Shown one piece after another: positions 16,319-25,497 of a DNA stretch of 64,000 nt (position 1 is the stretch's first letter; each line of letters begins with the position of its first letter). The position numbers were made by a program, and so were the translations under genes. Under the pieces are notes generated by a model. That model ran no database searches, was not told the origin of the DNA, and saw only the letters and a list, made by a program, of their open reading frames with translations. This DNA comes from Tenacibaculum sp. MAR_2010_89 (lineage in GTDB: Bacteria; Bacteroidota; Bacteroidia; Flavobacteriales; Flavobacteriaceae): NCBI RefSeq assembly GCF_900105985.1, contig NZ_FNUB01000005.1, positions 1,302,001 to 1,366,000 on the forward strand. Direction: 5' to 3'.

Positions 16319-19072
16319 ATGAAAAAAATACTACTAGTGGTCATTTTAATGACTGCATGGGGTACTTATGCCCAAGTAACAATGAAAGGAGTTGTGAAAG
16401 ATAGCATTGGAAACCCTCTAGAAATGGCTAATGTAATAGCTATAAACAAACAAACAAAAAAGTTAGACTCCTATGGTTTTACTGATAGTAAAGGGAATTA
16501 TAAATTAAATTTAAAAAAGAATTCTAATTATAGTATAAAGGTTAGTTATATAGGTAAGAAAACAGTTGAAGTTTCTGTGAATTCAAAGGACTCAGATATT
16601 GAAAAAAGTATTAGCATGTTAACAGATGATACTCTTGATGAGGTTAATATAACTTATAAAATGCCTGTAACAGTTAAGGGAGATACTATAGTATATGATG
16701 CTGACAGTTTTAAAAGTGGTACAGAAAAAAAATTAGGAGATGTTCTTAAAAAACTACCAGGTATTGAGGTAAATGATGATGGAGAAATTGAAGTAGAGGG
16801 TAAGACTGTTAAGAAGGTGATGGTAGAGGGGAAAGATTTTTTTGATGGAGATAGTAAATTAGCTACAAAAAATATCCCAGCCGATGCTATTGATAAGGTT
16901 CAGGTATTGAAAAATCATAGTGAAGTTGGTCAGTTAAGTAGTGTTACTGATAATGAAGATAATGTTGTTATTAATTTAAAATTAAAAGAAGGGAAAAAGA
17001 ATTTTTGGTTTGGAGAAGTTACAGCAGGTATAGGAATGGGAACTAGTAAAGAACGTTATATAGCACATCCTAAGCTCTTTTATTATAATCCTAAGTATAG
17101 TGTAAATATAATAACAGATGTAAATAATATAGGGGAAGTACCGTTTACAATGAGAGATTATTTTAAATTTACTGGTGGATTTAGAAGTTTAGGGGGTAGT
17201 AGTAATGGAACAAATTTCAATGTTGGGTCTAATGATATATCATTCTTAACACTCCAAAATAATAGAGCTAAAGAGATAGAAACTAAGTTTGGAGCGGTCA
17301 ATTTTAGTTATTCACCTAAAAAAACATGGGATTTAAGTGGTTTTGCAATTTATTCGGGAAATAAAACTGATATTGAGCAAATGACAAGTAGAACGTATTC
17401 AAATGCGACTATTGATAAAAATAATATACCACCTGCAGCTGGTAAAATAATTGATACTGAAACTACTCAAGACCAAACTGATCAAGTAAGTGATTTAGGT
17501 TTGTTTAAATTAAGCTCTAGTTATAAACCAAATTCAGCAAATCAATTTGACTATGATATTTTTGCAAAGGTTTCTGGACAAGAGCAAAAACAGTCTACAA
17601 TTTCAAATAGAACATTCTTAAATGCAAATAACGAAATTGTTCCGATTAATCAAGTTTCTACTCAAAATCCATTTTCTCTAAATCAAAATCTGAATTATTA
17701 TTATACGTTAAATGATAAAAATATTTTTGCTTTTGAAGCCCAGCATTTATGGCAAGATGAAGATCCTTTTTATAATGCTAAACTTGAACAATTGTCATTT
17801 GCTAATCTAATAGGATTAAACTTAACAGCTAATCCATTTGACGTGATGCAAGAGAAAAGAATTAAAACAAACAAGTTTGATGCGAAATTAGACTATTACT
17901 ATGTTTTAAATTCAAAAAGTAATATAAATGTAACTTTTGGAAGTACATTAAGTAATCAAAAGTTTAACTCTACTATTTTTGAAATTTTAAATGGAAATAG
18001 AACTTCGGTAAATAAAACAGAGTCTATAAATGATGTAGATTTTACATTTAATGATTTATATCTTGGTTTACATTATAAATTTATTACTGGTATTTTTACC
18101 TTCAACCAAGGATTTACATTACATAATTATACTTCAAAAAACACGCAGTTAGGATCAGTAGTTGATAATAATTTTACAAAACTTCTTCCAGACGCTTCAA
18201 TAAAAGTGAATTTAAAGAAATCAGAAACTTTACGTTTACGTTATAGTATGCAAACTAGTTTTACAGATGTAAATCAACTAGCTCAAGGATATGTTTTCAA
18301 TAATTACAATAGTTTGTATTCTGGTAATAGGGAATTAGAGAATTCATTATCACATAATGTAAACTTGAGTTATTTTAGTTTTAATATGTTTAATTATACT
18401 AATATTTTCGGATCTATTAATTATAGTAAAAGAATCGATGCAATTAAATCAAATACTCAGTTTTTAGGAGTTAATCAGGTTAGAACTTCTATAAATTCAT
18501 TGTTTCCAGATGAAACAATTTCAGGAAGGTTAAATTTTCAAAAGAGTTACAGAAAGTTTAAAATCACATTAGGAGGAAATGTTTCTTATGCTAAATCAAA
18601 TAGTTTAATAACGAATAGATTTAATAATGAGATTACAAACAGGCTATCTAAAACATTTACACAAAGTTATACAACTAAGTTTAGTACAAATTTTAGATCT
18701 GCTCCAAACTTTGATGTTGGGTATAATGTTGCAATCAATAATTCTAATATAGGTGGTGTAAAAAATACATTTACAACACATAGTCCGTATATGAATTTAG
18801 ATGTATTTTTTCTAAAAGAGTTTGGATTTACTTCTAAATATACCTACAATCAGGTTGTTAGAGATGGAGAAACAATTGATAAGTATGGGTTTTTAAGAGC
18901 TGATTTAACGTATCAAAAGAAGGATAGTCAATGGGAATATAAAATTGGAGTTACTAACCTTTTAAATTCAAGAAGTTTAAATCAGAACAGTAGTAATGAT
19001 ATTTTTATAAGTAATAGTACATATATAATTCAACCTAGAATAGCGGTACTTAGTATTAAGTACAATTTATAG
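16319..19072 (+). CDS. TonB-receptor-like outer-membrane beta-barrel protein
   Basis: 917 residues. Signal peptide (ending G-T-Y-A-Q), carboxypeptidase-regulatory-like domain (G-V-V-K-D-S-I-G-N-P-L-E-M-A-N-V, about 22-100), plug-like domain (D-V-L-K-K-L-P-G-I-E-V-N-D-D-G-E-I-E-V, about 120-230), then a long barrel ending S-I-K-Y-N-L. It lies 30 bp after the second GLPGLI gene and ends the operon at the 19094 terminator. GLPGLI plus barrel is a recurring Bacteroidota pairing. The ligand is unknown. The divergent two-component system probably controls it. Confidence 0.88.
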   Translation: MKKILLVVILMTAWGTYAQVTMKGVVKDSIGNPLEMANVIAINKQTKKLDSYGFTDSKGNYKLNLKKNSNYSIKVSYIGKKTVEVSVNSKDSDIEKSISMLTDDTLDEVNITYKMPVTVKGDTIVYDADSFKSGTEKKLGDVLKKLPGIEVNDDGEIEVEGKTVKKVMVEGKDFFDGDSKLATKNIPADAIDKVQVLKNHSEVGQLSSVTDNEDNVVINLKLKEGKKNFWFGEVTAGIGMGTSKERYIAHPKLFYYNPKYSVNIITDVNNIGEVPFTMRDYFKFTGGFRSLGGSSNGTNFNVGSNDISFLTLQNNRAKEIETKFGAVNFSYSPKKTWDLSGFAIYSGNKTDIEQMTSRTYSNATIDKNNIPPAAGKIIDTETTQDQTDQVSDLGLFKLSSSYKPNSANQFDYDIFAKVSGQEQKQSTISNRTFLNANNEIVPINQVSTQNPFSLNQNLNYYYTLNDKNIFAFEAQHLWQDEDPFYNAKLEQLSFANLIGLNLTANPFDVMQEKRIKTNKFDAKLDYYYVLNSKSNINVTFGSTLSNQKFNSTIFEILNGNRTSVNKTESINDVDFTFNDLYLGLHYKFITGIFTFNQGFTLHNYTSKNTQLGSVVDNNFTKLLPDASIKVNLKKSETLRLRYSMQTSFTDVNQLAQGYVFNNYNSLYSGNRELENSLSHNVNLSYFSFNMFNYTNIFGSINYSKRIDAIKSNTQFLGVNQVRTSINSLFPDETISGRLNFQKSYRKFKITLGGNVSYAKSNSLITNRFNNEITNRLSKTFTQSYTTKFSTNFRSAPNFDVGYNVAINNSNIGGVKNTFTTHSPYMNLDVFFLKEFGFTSKYTYNQVVRDGETIDKYGFLRADLTYQKKDSQWEYKIGVTNLLNSRSLNQNSSNDIFISNSTYIIQPRIAVLSIKYNL

Positions 19073-19093
19073 ATAGATTATTTGAATAAAGAA

Positions 19094-19121
19094 AGGCGAG
19101 CATATTATGCTCGCCTTTTTT
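19094..19121. terminator. bidirectional intrinsic terminator
   Basis: GGCGAGCATA and TATGCTCGCC form a 10-bp inverted repeat flanked by AAA and TTTTTT. It ends the barrel operon on the plus strand and the metalloprotease on the minus strand. Confidence 0.9.
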
Positions 19122-19142
19122 GTTTTATAGTAATAAATAAAA

Positions 19143-22130
19143 TTATTTAATTATTAATTTCTTGGTAGTCTGTAGTCCACCATTTTGAATTTGTAGTAAA
19201 TACATACCGCTATTAACAGTATTGAATAATAACTCTTCAGAAAAAATTAAAGAAGAGTTAGAGAAGTTTTTAGATTCTACTAATCTTCCTCTAATATCAA
19301 ATAGTTTTACAGATACTTTATCTTGTGTTTTAGTTTCAAAAGTTAATTTAAATCTACCATTTGAAGGATTTGGGAATAAATTGAAATTATTAAACGAAAC
19401 TTCATCAGTTGAAGCAGTAGCTTCTTCAATAAAAACTGTATAATCTTCAACTTCGCCATCAAAACCTGTTTCACAAACACCAGGGAACCCGTCACCAGCA
19501 AATTTTGTTGAAACTCTTAAGATAGTTGTACCTAGCACTGCATTATTAGGCACTGTAATACTTAAAGGGCTTAAAGTTGTTTTTCCATTAGTACTTCCAG
19601 TAACTGTTCCTAAATCAAATTTTTCATCATCATCAAATTGACAATTTTGATTCCAATCAATCCACGCTAAAGTTCTCGTTGAGTATTTTTCAGTAGCTGA
19701 ATCATCAGTATTAGTGTTTACCGTTAATTCATGGGTAGTCCCTTTTTTAACTCTTGTTACAATGTGTCTGTAACTATTATATGCTTGTGTTTTATTTAAA
19801 GTTTCATTATTTATAGTATTAAATTTAACTAAAGTTGTTCCAGTTTGATAAGTAGTTGAACCTGATGAACCACAAACAGAACTTTTAATGTTTAATTTTA
19901 TATCTATATTTTTTTCTAAAGTAGTAGATTTTGCATTTAAGGTAATAATATGATCGCCATCAACAACAGTATTTAAATTAGTTACTTTTAATGAAAAGTT
20001 TCCGTTCGAATTAATTGTAGTAGGTGTTATTTCTGTAGTAGCACCTGTAGGACTCTTTGTAATTGTCAAGTTAACTGTTTCAGAAAAACCATTAGAAGTA
20101 ATATAATTAAAGTCAAATATTTGTTCACTTGTTCCAGATTTACAAACTGATACATCACCAGTAGTGTTTGAAATTGCAAAATCAGGAGTTGAGTTTATAG
20201 TGAATTTAGGAGTTATATTATAAAAAATATTGTCAGCTGCTTCTATTAAAATAACAGCATTAGTTGTGTTAGCTATACTACTAGGTAAAAGAATAGATTC
20301 ACTTCCATCATTTGGGGTATTAGAGGCTAATGTAATACTAAAAGTATTACCACCATCCGTAGATAATTTAATATTTACGTTTTTACAATTAATAGGGTTT
20401 ATATTTGATTTCCCTACAGCCCAAGTAATATCCCTAGTGGTATTTTGAGCCCAGGTAGCTTGGTTACTAATTGTAAAAGCAGGAGAATCTGTAACTGTAA
20501 TTTTAATATCATCTCTAGCACTAGCTCCACCTCCAGAATTATTATCTCTAACTGTAAATGAAAAATTCATATCTCTTGCTACAGAAGGTAATACTTCCCA
20601 TTGTGTAGATGTAGCTCCAGAAAGAATTGTACTCAATTCAGGGAAATATCTATCTGGTGTTGTTTTTGAAGAAAGAGACCTAAATAAAGGACCTCCAGTA
20701 TTGGTAGCAACTGGTGGCATTACAGCAATTTCAGTATCAATCTGTTCCCAGTTATAAGTTAAGCTTGTTGTTCCATCAGCATCGGTAGCTTTTCCTTTTA
20801 AAATAAAAGGAGTAGATTTAGGAATGCTCACATCAGCACCAGCATCAGCAGTTGGAGCATTGTTCCCTGTATTAGTTGTTGTTGCACATGTAGCTGTTCT
20901 CTGAATTGTACTCCACATTTCAGCAATACTAACAGAATGAAAATGATCATCGCTATTAGCTTGAACATTAGGAGTACAAATACCAGCATAAGCCATAATA
21001 GAAGAACCACTTCCAGGTTCTACTGCTGTTGAACCATTTCTATTTCCATTACAAGAATTGTTAAAAGTATGATTAGCGCCAAATTGATGTCCAATTTCAT
21101 GAGCAACATAATCAATATCATAAGGGTCACCAATTGGGTTTGTTCTACCTGTTACACCTCTACCTTTTTGGCCAGTAACACAAACAACGCCTAAACCAGC
21201 AAGTCCACCAGCCCCAGTACTAAAAGTATGTCCAATATCATAATTACTATTTCCAATTACATTATCACAAATTCTTTGACTTTCGGCAATTAAAGAAGTA
21301 GCACTAGAGTTAGAAAGGTTATCAGTATTGGCATCAAGAAAAATTAATTTTTCATTATCACTTACTATAACCATTTTAACAGATAAATCTCTTTCATAAA
21401 CAAGATTTACACGCGCCATTGTAGTATTCATTGCAGATAAAACAGCTGCTTTTTTTGTAGCATCAGTGGCTGTTGAAGGAACGCTTTGATTGGTTAAATG
21501 AAATTGAGAATATTCTCCAGTAGAAGCTATAGCTATTTTGAAGGTTCTTAATTTTCCATCATTAGCATTTCTACTTGCAGTTTTATTAGTATTAGGGAAA
21601 TGTTTGTTTTTTAATTCATCTGCCTTACACTCAAAATCATCTTTACTAGAAACAAAGTCTTCTTTTTTATAAGAAATATAGTTTTTATTGTCTTTAGTTA
21701 AAGGGTCGATGTATAAAGTACTAAAGTTTCCTGATATTATCATAACATGAACTCCATCTGTTCCAATACTTATTTTAGCTGTTGCAGAAGGGTCATCAAT
21801 ACCTTTTGCTGAGTAAGATTTTATAGAAGGAAATTTTTTTGCAAGTCCATCTTCAAAATTAGAAGTCTCTACTACTTGGTACTTAGAAGTTGTACCATTT
21901 TCGTTAGGAAGATCTATAATATTTGAACTTTTCTTTAATTTAGAGTTTAAATGTAAAGTGAAGTTATTTAAATTTAAAGAGAAAAGATGATGTTTTTTTG
22001 GAGTGTCTACTCGTTGATATAATTCTGATTTACTTCTTTGATTACCGGATTCCATTTTTTTCCAGTAATTTTGTGCATTAGAAATAGTAGCTAATGACAA
22101 CAAGAGTAACAAAAGGGTAATTTTTTTCAT
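19143..22130 (-). CDS. secreted zinc metalloprotease with type IX secretion C-terminal domain
   Basis: Extracellular metzincin (M12B/reprolysin-like). I choose the ATG at 22128-22130 (M-K-K-I-T-L-L-L-L-L-L, signal peptide ending S-N-A-Q), giving 995 residues. The frame stays open further upstream but without a sensible start. A propeptide-like region (about 20-200) precedes the catalytic domain with H-E-I-G-H-Q-F-G-A-N-H near residue 343. Beta-sandwich repeats follow, then a GEVED module (D-W-N-Q-N-C-Q-F-D-D-D-E, then G-E-V-E-D-Y-T-V) and the C-terminal sorting domain (L-F-P-N-P-S-N-G-R-F through K-K-L-I-I-K) used by the PorSS/T9SS. Confidence 0.92.
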   Translation of the reverse strand: MKKITLLLLLLSLATISNAQNYWKKMESGNQRSKSELYQRVDTPKKHHLFSLNLNNFTLHLNSKLKKSSNIIDLPNENGTTSKYQVVETSNFEDGLAKKFPSIKSYSAKGIDDPSATAKISIGTDGVHVMIISGNFSTLYIDPLTKDNKNYISYKKEDFVSSKDDFECKADELKNKHFPNTNKTASRNANDGKLRTFKIAIASTGEYSQFHLTNQSVPSTATDATKKAAVLSAMNTTMARVNLVYERDLSVKMVIVSDNEKLIFLDANTDNLSNSSATSLIAESQRICDNVIGNSNYDIGHTFSTGAGGLAGLGVVCVTGQKGRGVTGRTNPIGDPYDIDYVAHEIGHQFGANHTFNNSCNGNRNGSTAVEPGSGSSIMAYAGICTPNVQANSDDHFHSVSIAEMWSTIQRTATCATTTNTGNNAPTADAGADVSIPKSTPFILKGKATDADGTTSLTYNWEQIDTEIAVMPPVATNTGGPLFRSLSSKTTPDRYFPELSTILSGATSTQWEVLPSVARDMNFSFTVRDNNSGGGASARDDIKITVTDSPAFTISNQATWAQNTTRDITWAVGKSNINPINCKNVNIKLSTDGGNTFSITLASNTPNDGSESILLPSSIANTTNAVILIEAADNIFYNITPKFTINSTPDFAISNTTGDVSVCKSGTSEQIFDFNYITSNGFSETVNLTITKSPTGATTEITPTTINSNGNFSLKVTNLNTVVDGDHIITLNAKSTTLEKNIDIKLNIKSSVCGSSGSTTYQTGTTLVKFNTINNETLNKTQAYNSYRHIVTRVKKGTTHELTVNTNTDDSATEKYSTRTLAWIDWNQNCQFDDDEKFDLGTVTGSTNGKTTLSPLSITVPNNAVLGTTILRVSTKFAGDGFPGVCETGFDGEVEDYTVFIEEATASTDEVSFNNFNLFPNPSNGRFKLTFETKTQDKVSVKLFDIRGRLVESKNFSNSSLIFSEELLFNTVNSGMYLLQIQNGGLQTTKKLIIK

Positions 22131-22198
22131 TTGTTGTTTAATTTTAAAGTTTAAAAAAATGAATTTCTTAAGTAGAGATGGGGATAAACAACGAAAAT

Positions 22199-22900
22199 AT
22201 GAATAAAAATGTACATGTAAAAGATTTGTTAATAAAAGATTACAAGGAAACTTGGGATTTACAAACAAAGTTGTTAGATGAAATCGTTACATTGAAGAGA
22301 GAAAGAAGGAACGGATCGGTTGATATTGTAACTCCAAATCACTTTTTATTTGTAGAGCATCCTCATGTATATACACTAGGTAAATCGGGAGATTTTAATA
22401 ACTTATTATTAAATGAAAATCAATTAAAAGAAAAGGGAGCTACATTTTATAAAATTAATAGAGGAGGAGATATTACGTATCATGGTCCTGGTCAAATTGT
22501 TGGTTATCCTATTTTAGATCTAGAGAATTTTTTTACAGATATTCATAAATATTTACGATTATTAGAAGAGGCAATTATTTTAACATTAGCTGAATATGGT
22601 ATTAAAAGTGAAAGAAGTGAAGGGGAAACGGGAGTATGGTTAGGTGTTGGAACTCCTTTTGCTAGAAAAATATGTGCTATGGGAATTCGTGCTAGTAGAT
22701 GGGTAACAATGCACGGCTTTGCATTAAACGTAAATGCTAATCTTGGATATTTTGATAATATTATTCCTTGCGGAATTAGAGGTAAAGCTGTTACTTCTAT
22801 GGAAGTAGAATTAGGTGAGAAAGTTTCTGAAGAAGCTGTAAAAGAAAAAATATTAAAACACTTTAAATCATTATTTGAAGTTAAAGAGTTTATAAAGTAA
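22199..22900 (+). CDS. lipB: octanoyltransferase LipB
   Basis: Transfers octanoyl from acyl carrier protein to lipoyl-dependent enzyme subunits, the first step of endogenous lipoate synthesis. I prefer the ATG giving M-N-K-N-V-H-V-K-D-L (233 residues). One 21 nt upstream is also in frame. Motifs: R-G-G-D-I-T-Y-H-G-P-G-Q (family signature), A-R-K-I-C-A-M-G-I-R with the catalytic Lys, and the catalytic Cys in I-I-P-C-G-I. It is divergent from the metalloprotease and ends at a strong bidirectional terminator. Confidence 0.95.
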   Translation: MNKNVHVKDLLIKDYKETWDLQTKLLDEIVTLKRERRNGSVDIVTPNHFLFVEHPHVYTLGKSGDFNNLLLNENQLKEKGATFYKINRGGDITYHGPGQIVGYPILDLENFFTDIHKYLRLLEEAIILTLAEYGIKSERSEGETGVWLGVGTPFARKICAMGIRASRWVTMHGFALNVNANLGYFDNIIPCGIRGKAVTSMEVELGEKVSEEAVKEKILKHFKSLFEVKEFIK

Positions 22901-22931
22901 AAAAAGAGGTTGATAATCAACCTCTTTTTTT
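22900..22931. terminator. bidirectional terminator between lipB and YceI gene
   Basis: Inverted repeat AAAAAGAGGTTGAT / ATCAACCTCTTTTT with T-run on both strands. It serves lipB (+) and the YceI gene (-). Confidence 0.9.
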
Positions 22932-22953
22932 ACTTTATAATAAAAGCTTTTTT

Positions 22954-23598
22954 TTATTTTTTAGCTTTAATATCAAAAGATATTTCCATTAAATCATTAA
23001 TGAATTTATCTTTTAAAGCTGCATCAAATTTCTTTGAGCTATAAGTAACACCAAACTCAGTTCTATCAACACTAAAAGTTTCACTTTTTAATGTAGCTGA
23101 ATCACCATCTTCAGTAACAGTTACAGGAATTGTAATGCTTTTAATAACATCTTTTAATGTTAAATTACCAGTAACGTGTAATTTTCCATCTTTTTTTTCT
23201 GAACTAGCTATTACAAATTTAGCAGTAGGGAATTTTTCAACATCAAAGAAATCAGAAGCTTTTAAGTGTCCTTCTAATTTTTCTTTACCTTGTCCTGCTT
23301 CTAAATCAGTACAAGTTATCGTGTTCATGTCAATAGTAAATTCACCAGCTTTTAAAGTACCATTTTCTATATCAAAAATACCATTTTGAATTTTTAAAAC
23401 TCCATTGTGTGATCCAGTAGGTTTGTTTCCTTTCCAGGCAACAACAGATTCAGCAACGTTTGCTTTGTATGAGTTGATTACATTTTCTACTTTCTTTACA
23501 TCTTTAACCTCTTCACCAGTAGCTGCTTTTTTCTTGTCGTTTTTACATGAAATAACAGTTAATGCTATAAAAGCAATTGCTAAAATTGATTTCTTCAT
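22954..23598 (-). CDS. YceI family lipoprotein
   Basis: Lipocalin-like isoprenoid-binding YceI domain, 214 residues. The signal ends in a lipobox (V-I-S-C-K-N-D), so it is a lipoprotein, with a Lys/Glu linker before the YceI fold (S-V-V-A-W-K-G-N-K-P-T-G-S-H-N-G, F-D-V-E-K-F-P-T-A-K-F-V, V-T-G-N-L-T-L-K-D-V). The ligand and role are not known for this protein. A TACATTTG -7-like box lies at 23635-23642 on the minus strand, 37 bp upstream. Confidence 0.92.
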   Translation of the reverse strand: MKKSILAIAFIALTVISCKNDKKKAATGEEVKDVKKVENVINSYKANVAESVVAWKGNKPTGSHNGVLKIQNGIFDIENGTLKAGEFTIDMNTITCTDLEAGQGKEKLEGHLKASDFFDVEKFPTAKFVIASSEKKDGKLHVTGNLTLKDVIKSITIPVTVTEDGDSATLKSETFSVDRTEFGVTYSSKKFDAALKDKFINDLMEISFDIKAKK

Positions 23599-23666
23599 AA
23601 TATTGATTTTAATGATTGATTTTCTAATTTAGAACAAATGTAAATAAAAAATAGTTTCCGTGGAGA

Positions 23667-24383
23667 TTATTTTTTAGTTATTAATTTGTTAATAACATAA
23701 GATGCTGCTTGTAAGCCAAATGCAGCTGGCATATAACTAATAGTACCATAAAAAGATTTTTTATAATTTGTACCGTCAGTAAGTTTTAAACTATTTGATT
23801 TTTGCATTTCTTCAGAATAGACTGCCCTTATACCTTTATCAATGTTATGTTCTTTTAAACGCTTTCTTAAAACTCTAGCCATAGTGCAGTGCTTAGTCTT
23901 ACCTATATCTTTAATTTTAATTTTTGAAGCATCTATTTTACCACCAGCTCCCATAGAACTAATAAGTTTTACTTTTTTTCTTTTGGCAGCAATCATTAAA
24001 TTTAGTTTTGGAGTGATACTATCTATGCAATCCATTACATAATTATATTTACTATCTACAATTTCAAAAGCTCTTTCAGGTGAAAGGAATTCTTCAAGCA
24101 CAGTAAGTTCAATATCTGGGTTAATATCTTTAAGTCGTTCAGCAACAATTTTTGCTTTAGATTTGCCTATGGTACTATTTAATGCAGGTAATTGTCTATT
24201 AATATTTGTCTTGTCAAATACATCACCATCAACAATTGTCATTTTTTGTACTCCTGCTCTTGCAATAAACTCTGCAGCAAATGAACCAACCCCGCCTAAA
24301 CCAACAATTAAAATATTTGCCTTTTTAATTTTTTCCAATCCTTCTTGTTGTACTAATAATTCAGTACGTTCTAACCAACTCAT
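23667..24383 (-). CDS. tcdA: tRNA threonylcarbamoyladenosine dehydratase
   Basis: E1-like enzyme that uses ATP to cyclise t6A at position 37 of ANN-decoding tRNAs to ct6A. It has 238 residues. Nucleotide site G-L-G-G-V-G-S-F-A-A-E-F and N-R-Q-L-P-A-L sequence after D-x-x-N, then D-C-I-D-S-I-T-P-K and S-S-M-G-A-G-G-K, all typical of the TcdA/CsdL branch. It lacks the cysteine pairs of zinc-binding MoeB/ThiF. Its 5' end overlaps the TatD gene stop by 4 nt. Confidence 0.93.
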   Translation of the reverse strand: MSWLERTELLVQQEGLEKIKKANILIVGLGGVGSFAAEFIARAGVQKMTIVDGDVFDKTNINRQLPALNSTIGKSKAKIVAERLKDINPDIELTVLEEFLSPERAFEIVDSKYNYVMDCIDSITPKLNLMIAAKRKKVKLISSMGAGGKIDASKIKIKDIGKTKHCTMARVLRKRLKEHNIDKGIRAVYSEEMQKSNSLKLTDGTNYKKSFYGTISYMPAAFGLQAASYVINKLITKK

Positions 24384-25027
24384 ACAATAAATATTCTATT
24401 AAAATTTTCTGTTATCTTTTGTTTAACTATGCTTAAGTCTTTCTCTTTTATTTGAGCAAATTTATTGTAAATGTTTTTAATAGGTTCATTAGAATCATCA
24501 GTTTCTAAAAAAATGTTTTCTACAGGTATTTCTTTTATAGTATTCTGAAGTTTCTCTTTTCTTAGAAAGCTTGCGCCAATTGAAATAATAATATTGTTTT
24601 TTATTAAATCATTGGCTATTTGTTTGTTTTTATTGAATCCATGAATAATCCATTGCTGTTGAGGTTTGTGTTCTTTTTTAAGATGAATAATATCATTAAA
24701 AGCTTTTACGCAGTGAATAATTAAAGGTTTGTTATATTTTTCTGATAATAAAATATGCTTTTTGAAAACGCTTATTTGAAGATTGTAGTTTGTTTTAGAT
24801 AATTTATCTAAGCCACACTCGCCAATTGCTAAACAATTTTTTGCATATAGTTTTTGTTCTACGTTTTTAAAATCTAATTGGAGGTTATTTTCTGTAATAT
24901 ACCAAGGATGTATTCCAATAGAAAAAGGATTGTTTTTTGGAACAATATTATTGGGATAGATATTAATTATTGATAAAATCTCAGGACATTGTTTAGTTGC
25001 GTGCGTATGAATATCAATAAAATCCAT
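24380..25027 (-). CDS. TatD family hydrolase
   Basis: Metal-dependent TIM-barrel DNase/hydrolase family. I start at the ATG at 25025-25027 (M-D-F-I-D-I-H-T-H), giving 215 residues. The longer open frame overlaps dtd and lacks similarity. Motifs: D-I-H-T-H, G-E-C-G-L-D-K-L, I-I-H-C-V-K-A, I-H-G-F and L-E-T-D-D-S. It is a bit short for TatD (about 260). Its position in the tcdA-tatD-dtd-rsgA cluster suggests nucleic-acid or translation quality housekeeping. Confidence 0.88.
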   Translation of the reverse strand: MDFIDIHTHATKQCPEILSIINIYPNNIVPKNNPFSIGIHPWYITENNLQLDFKNVEQKLYAKNCLAIGECGLDKLSKTNYNLQISVFKKHILLSEKYNKPLIIHCVKAFNDIIHLKKEHKPQQQWIIHGFNKNKQIANDLIKNNIIISIGASFLRKEKLQNTIKEIPVENIFLETDDSNEPIKNIYNKFAQIKEKDLSIVKQKITENFNRIFIV

Positions 25028-25037
25028 AAAGTTAATT

Positions 25038-25490
25038 TTATTCTTTATTTTTAGAATCGATAATGATAGTAACTGGTCCATCATTTAGTAATTCAACTTT
25101 CATATCAGCTCCAAATTGCCCAGTTTGAACTTTTTTATTTAGGTCGGTCTCTACCTGCTTAATAAATGCTTCATATAAAGGAATTGCAATATCAGGTTTC
25201 GCAGCTTTTATATAGCTTGGACGATTCCCCTTTTTTGTAGAAGCGTGTAAAGTGAATTGACTAACAATAATAATATCTCCTTTATTATTTATGATAGATG
25301 TATTCATAACACCTTGGTCATCATTAAATATTCGAAGGTTGCATATTTTTTTTGACAACCAACTGATATCATCAGAAGTATCTTCATTAACAATTCCTAA
25401 TAAAACAAGAAGCCCGTTTTTAATATCAGCAACTTTTTTATTGTTAATGGTAACGCTAGCTTTTGAAACTCTTTGTATTATGGCTTTCAT
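25038..25490 (-). CDS. dtd: D-aminoacyl-tRNA deacylase
   Basis: Hydrolyses D-aminoacyl-tRNA (and Gly-tRNA-Ala) to protect translation from mischarging. It has 150 residues, standard length. The two signature motifs are V-S-Q-F-T-L-H-A-S and N-D-G-P-V-T-I near the C-terminus, which form the chiral-proofreading pocket. It is placed 10 nt before tatD and 7 nt after rsgA, so it is in one operon. Confidence 0.96.
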   Translation of the reverse strand: MKAIIQRVSKASVTINNKKVADIKNGLLVLLGIVNEDTSDDISWLSKKICNLRIFNDDQGVMNTSIINNKGDIIIVSQFTLHASTKKGNRPSYIKAAKPDIAIPLYEAFIKQVETDLNKKVQTGQFGADMKVELLNDGPVTIIIDSKNKE

Positions 25491-25497
25491 TTATAAC

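Noticed and set aside
19143..22268. Longer version of the metalloprotease starting near 22268
   Set aside because: The extra 46 residues have no signal-peptide pattern and overlap the lipB start. The ATG at 22130 gives a clean signal peptide.
24380..25084. TatD gene starting at 25084
   Set aside because: The first 19 residues overlap the dtd gene and do not resemble TatD. The ATG at 25027 starts directly at the D-I-H-T-H motif.
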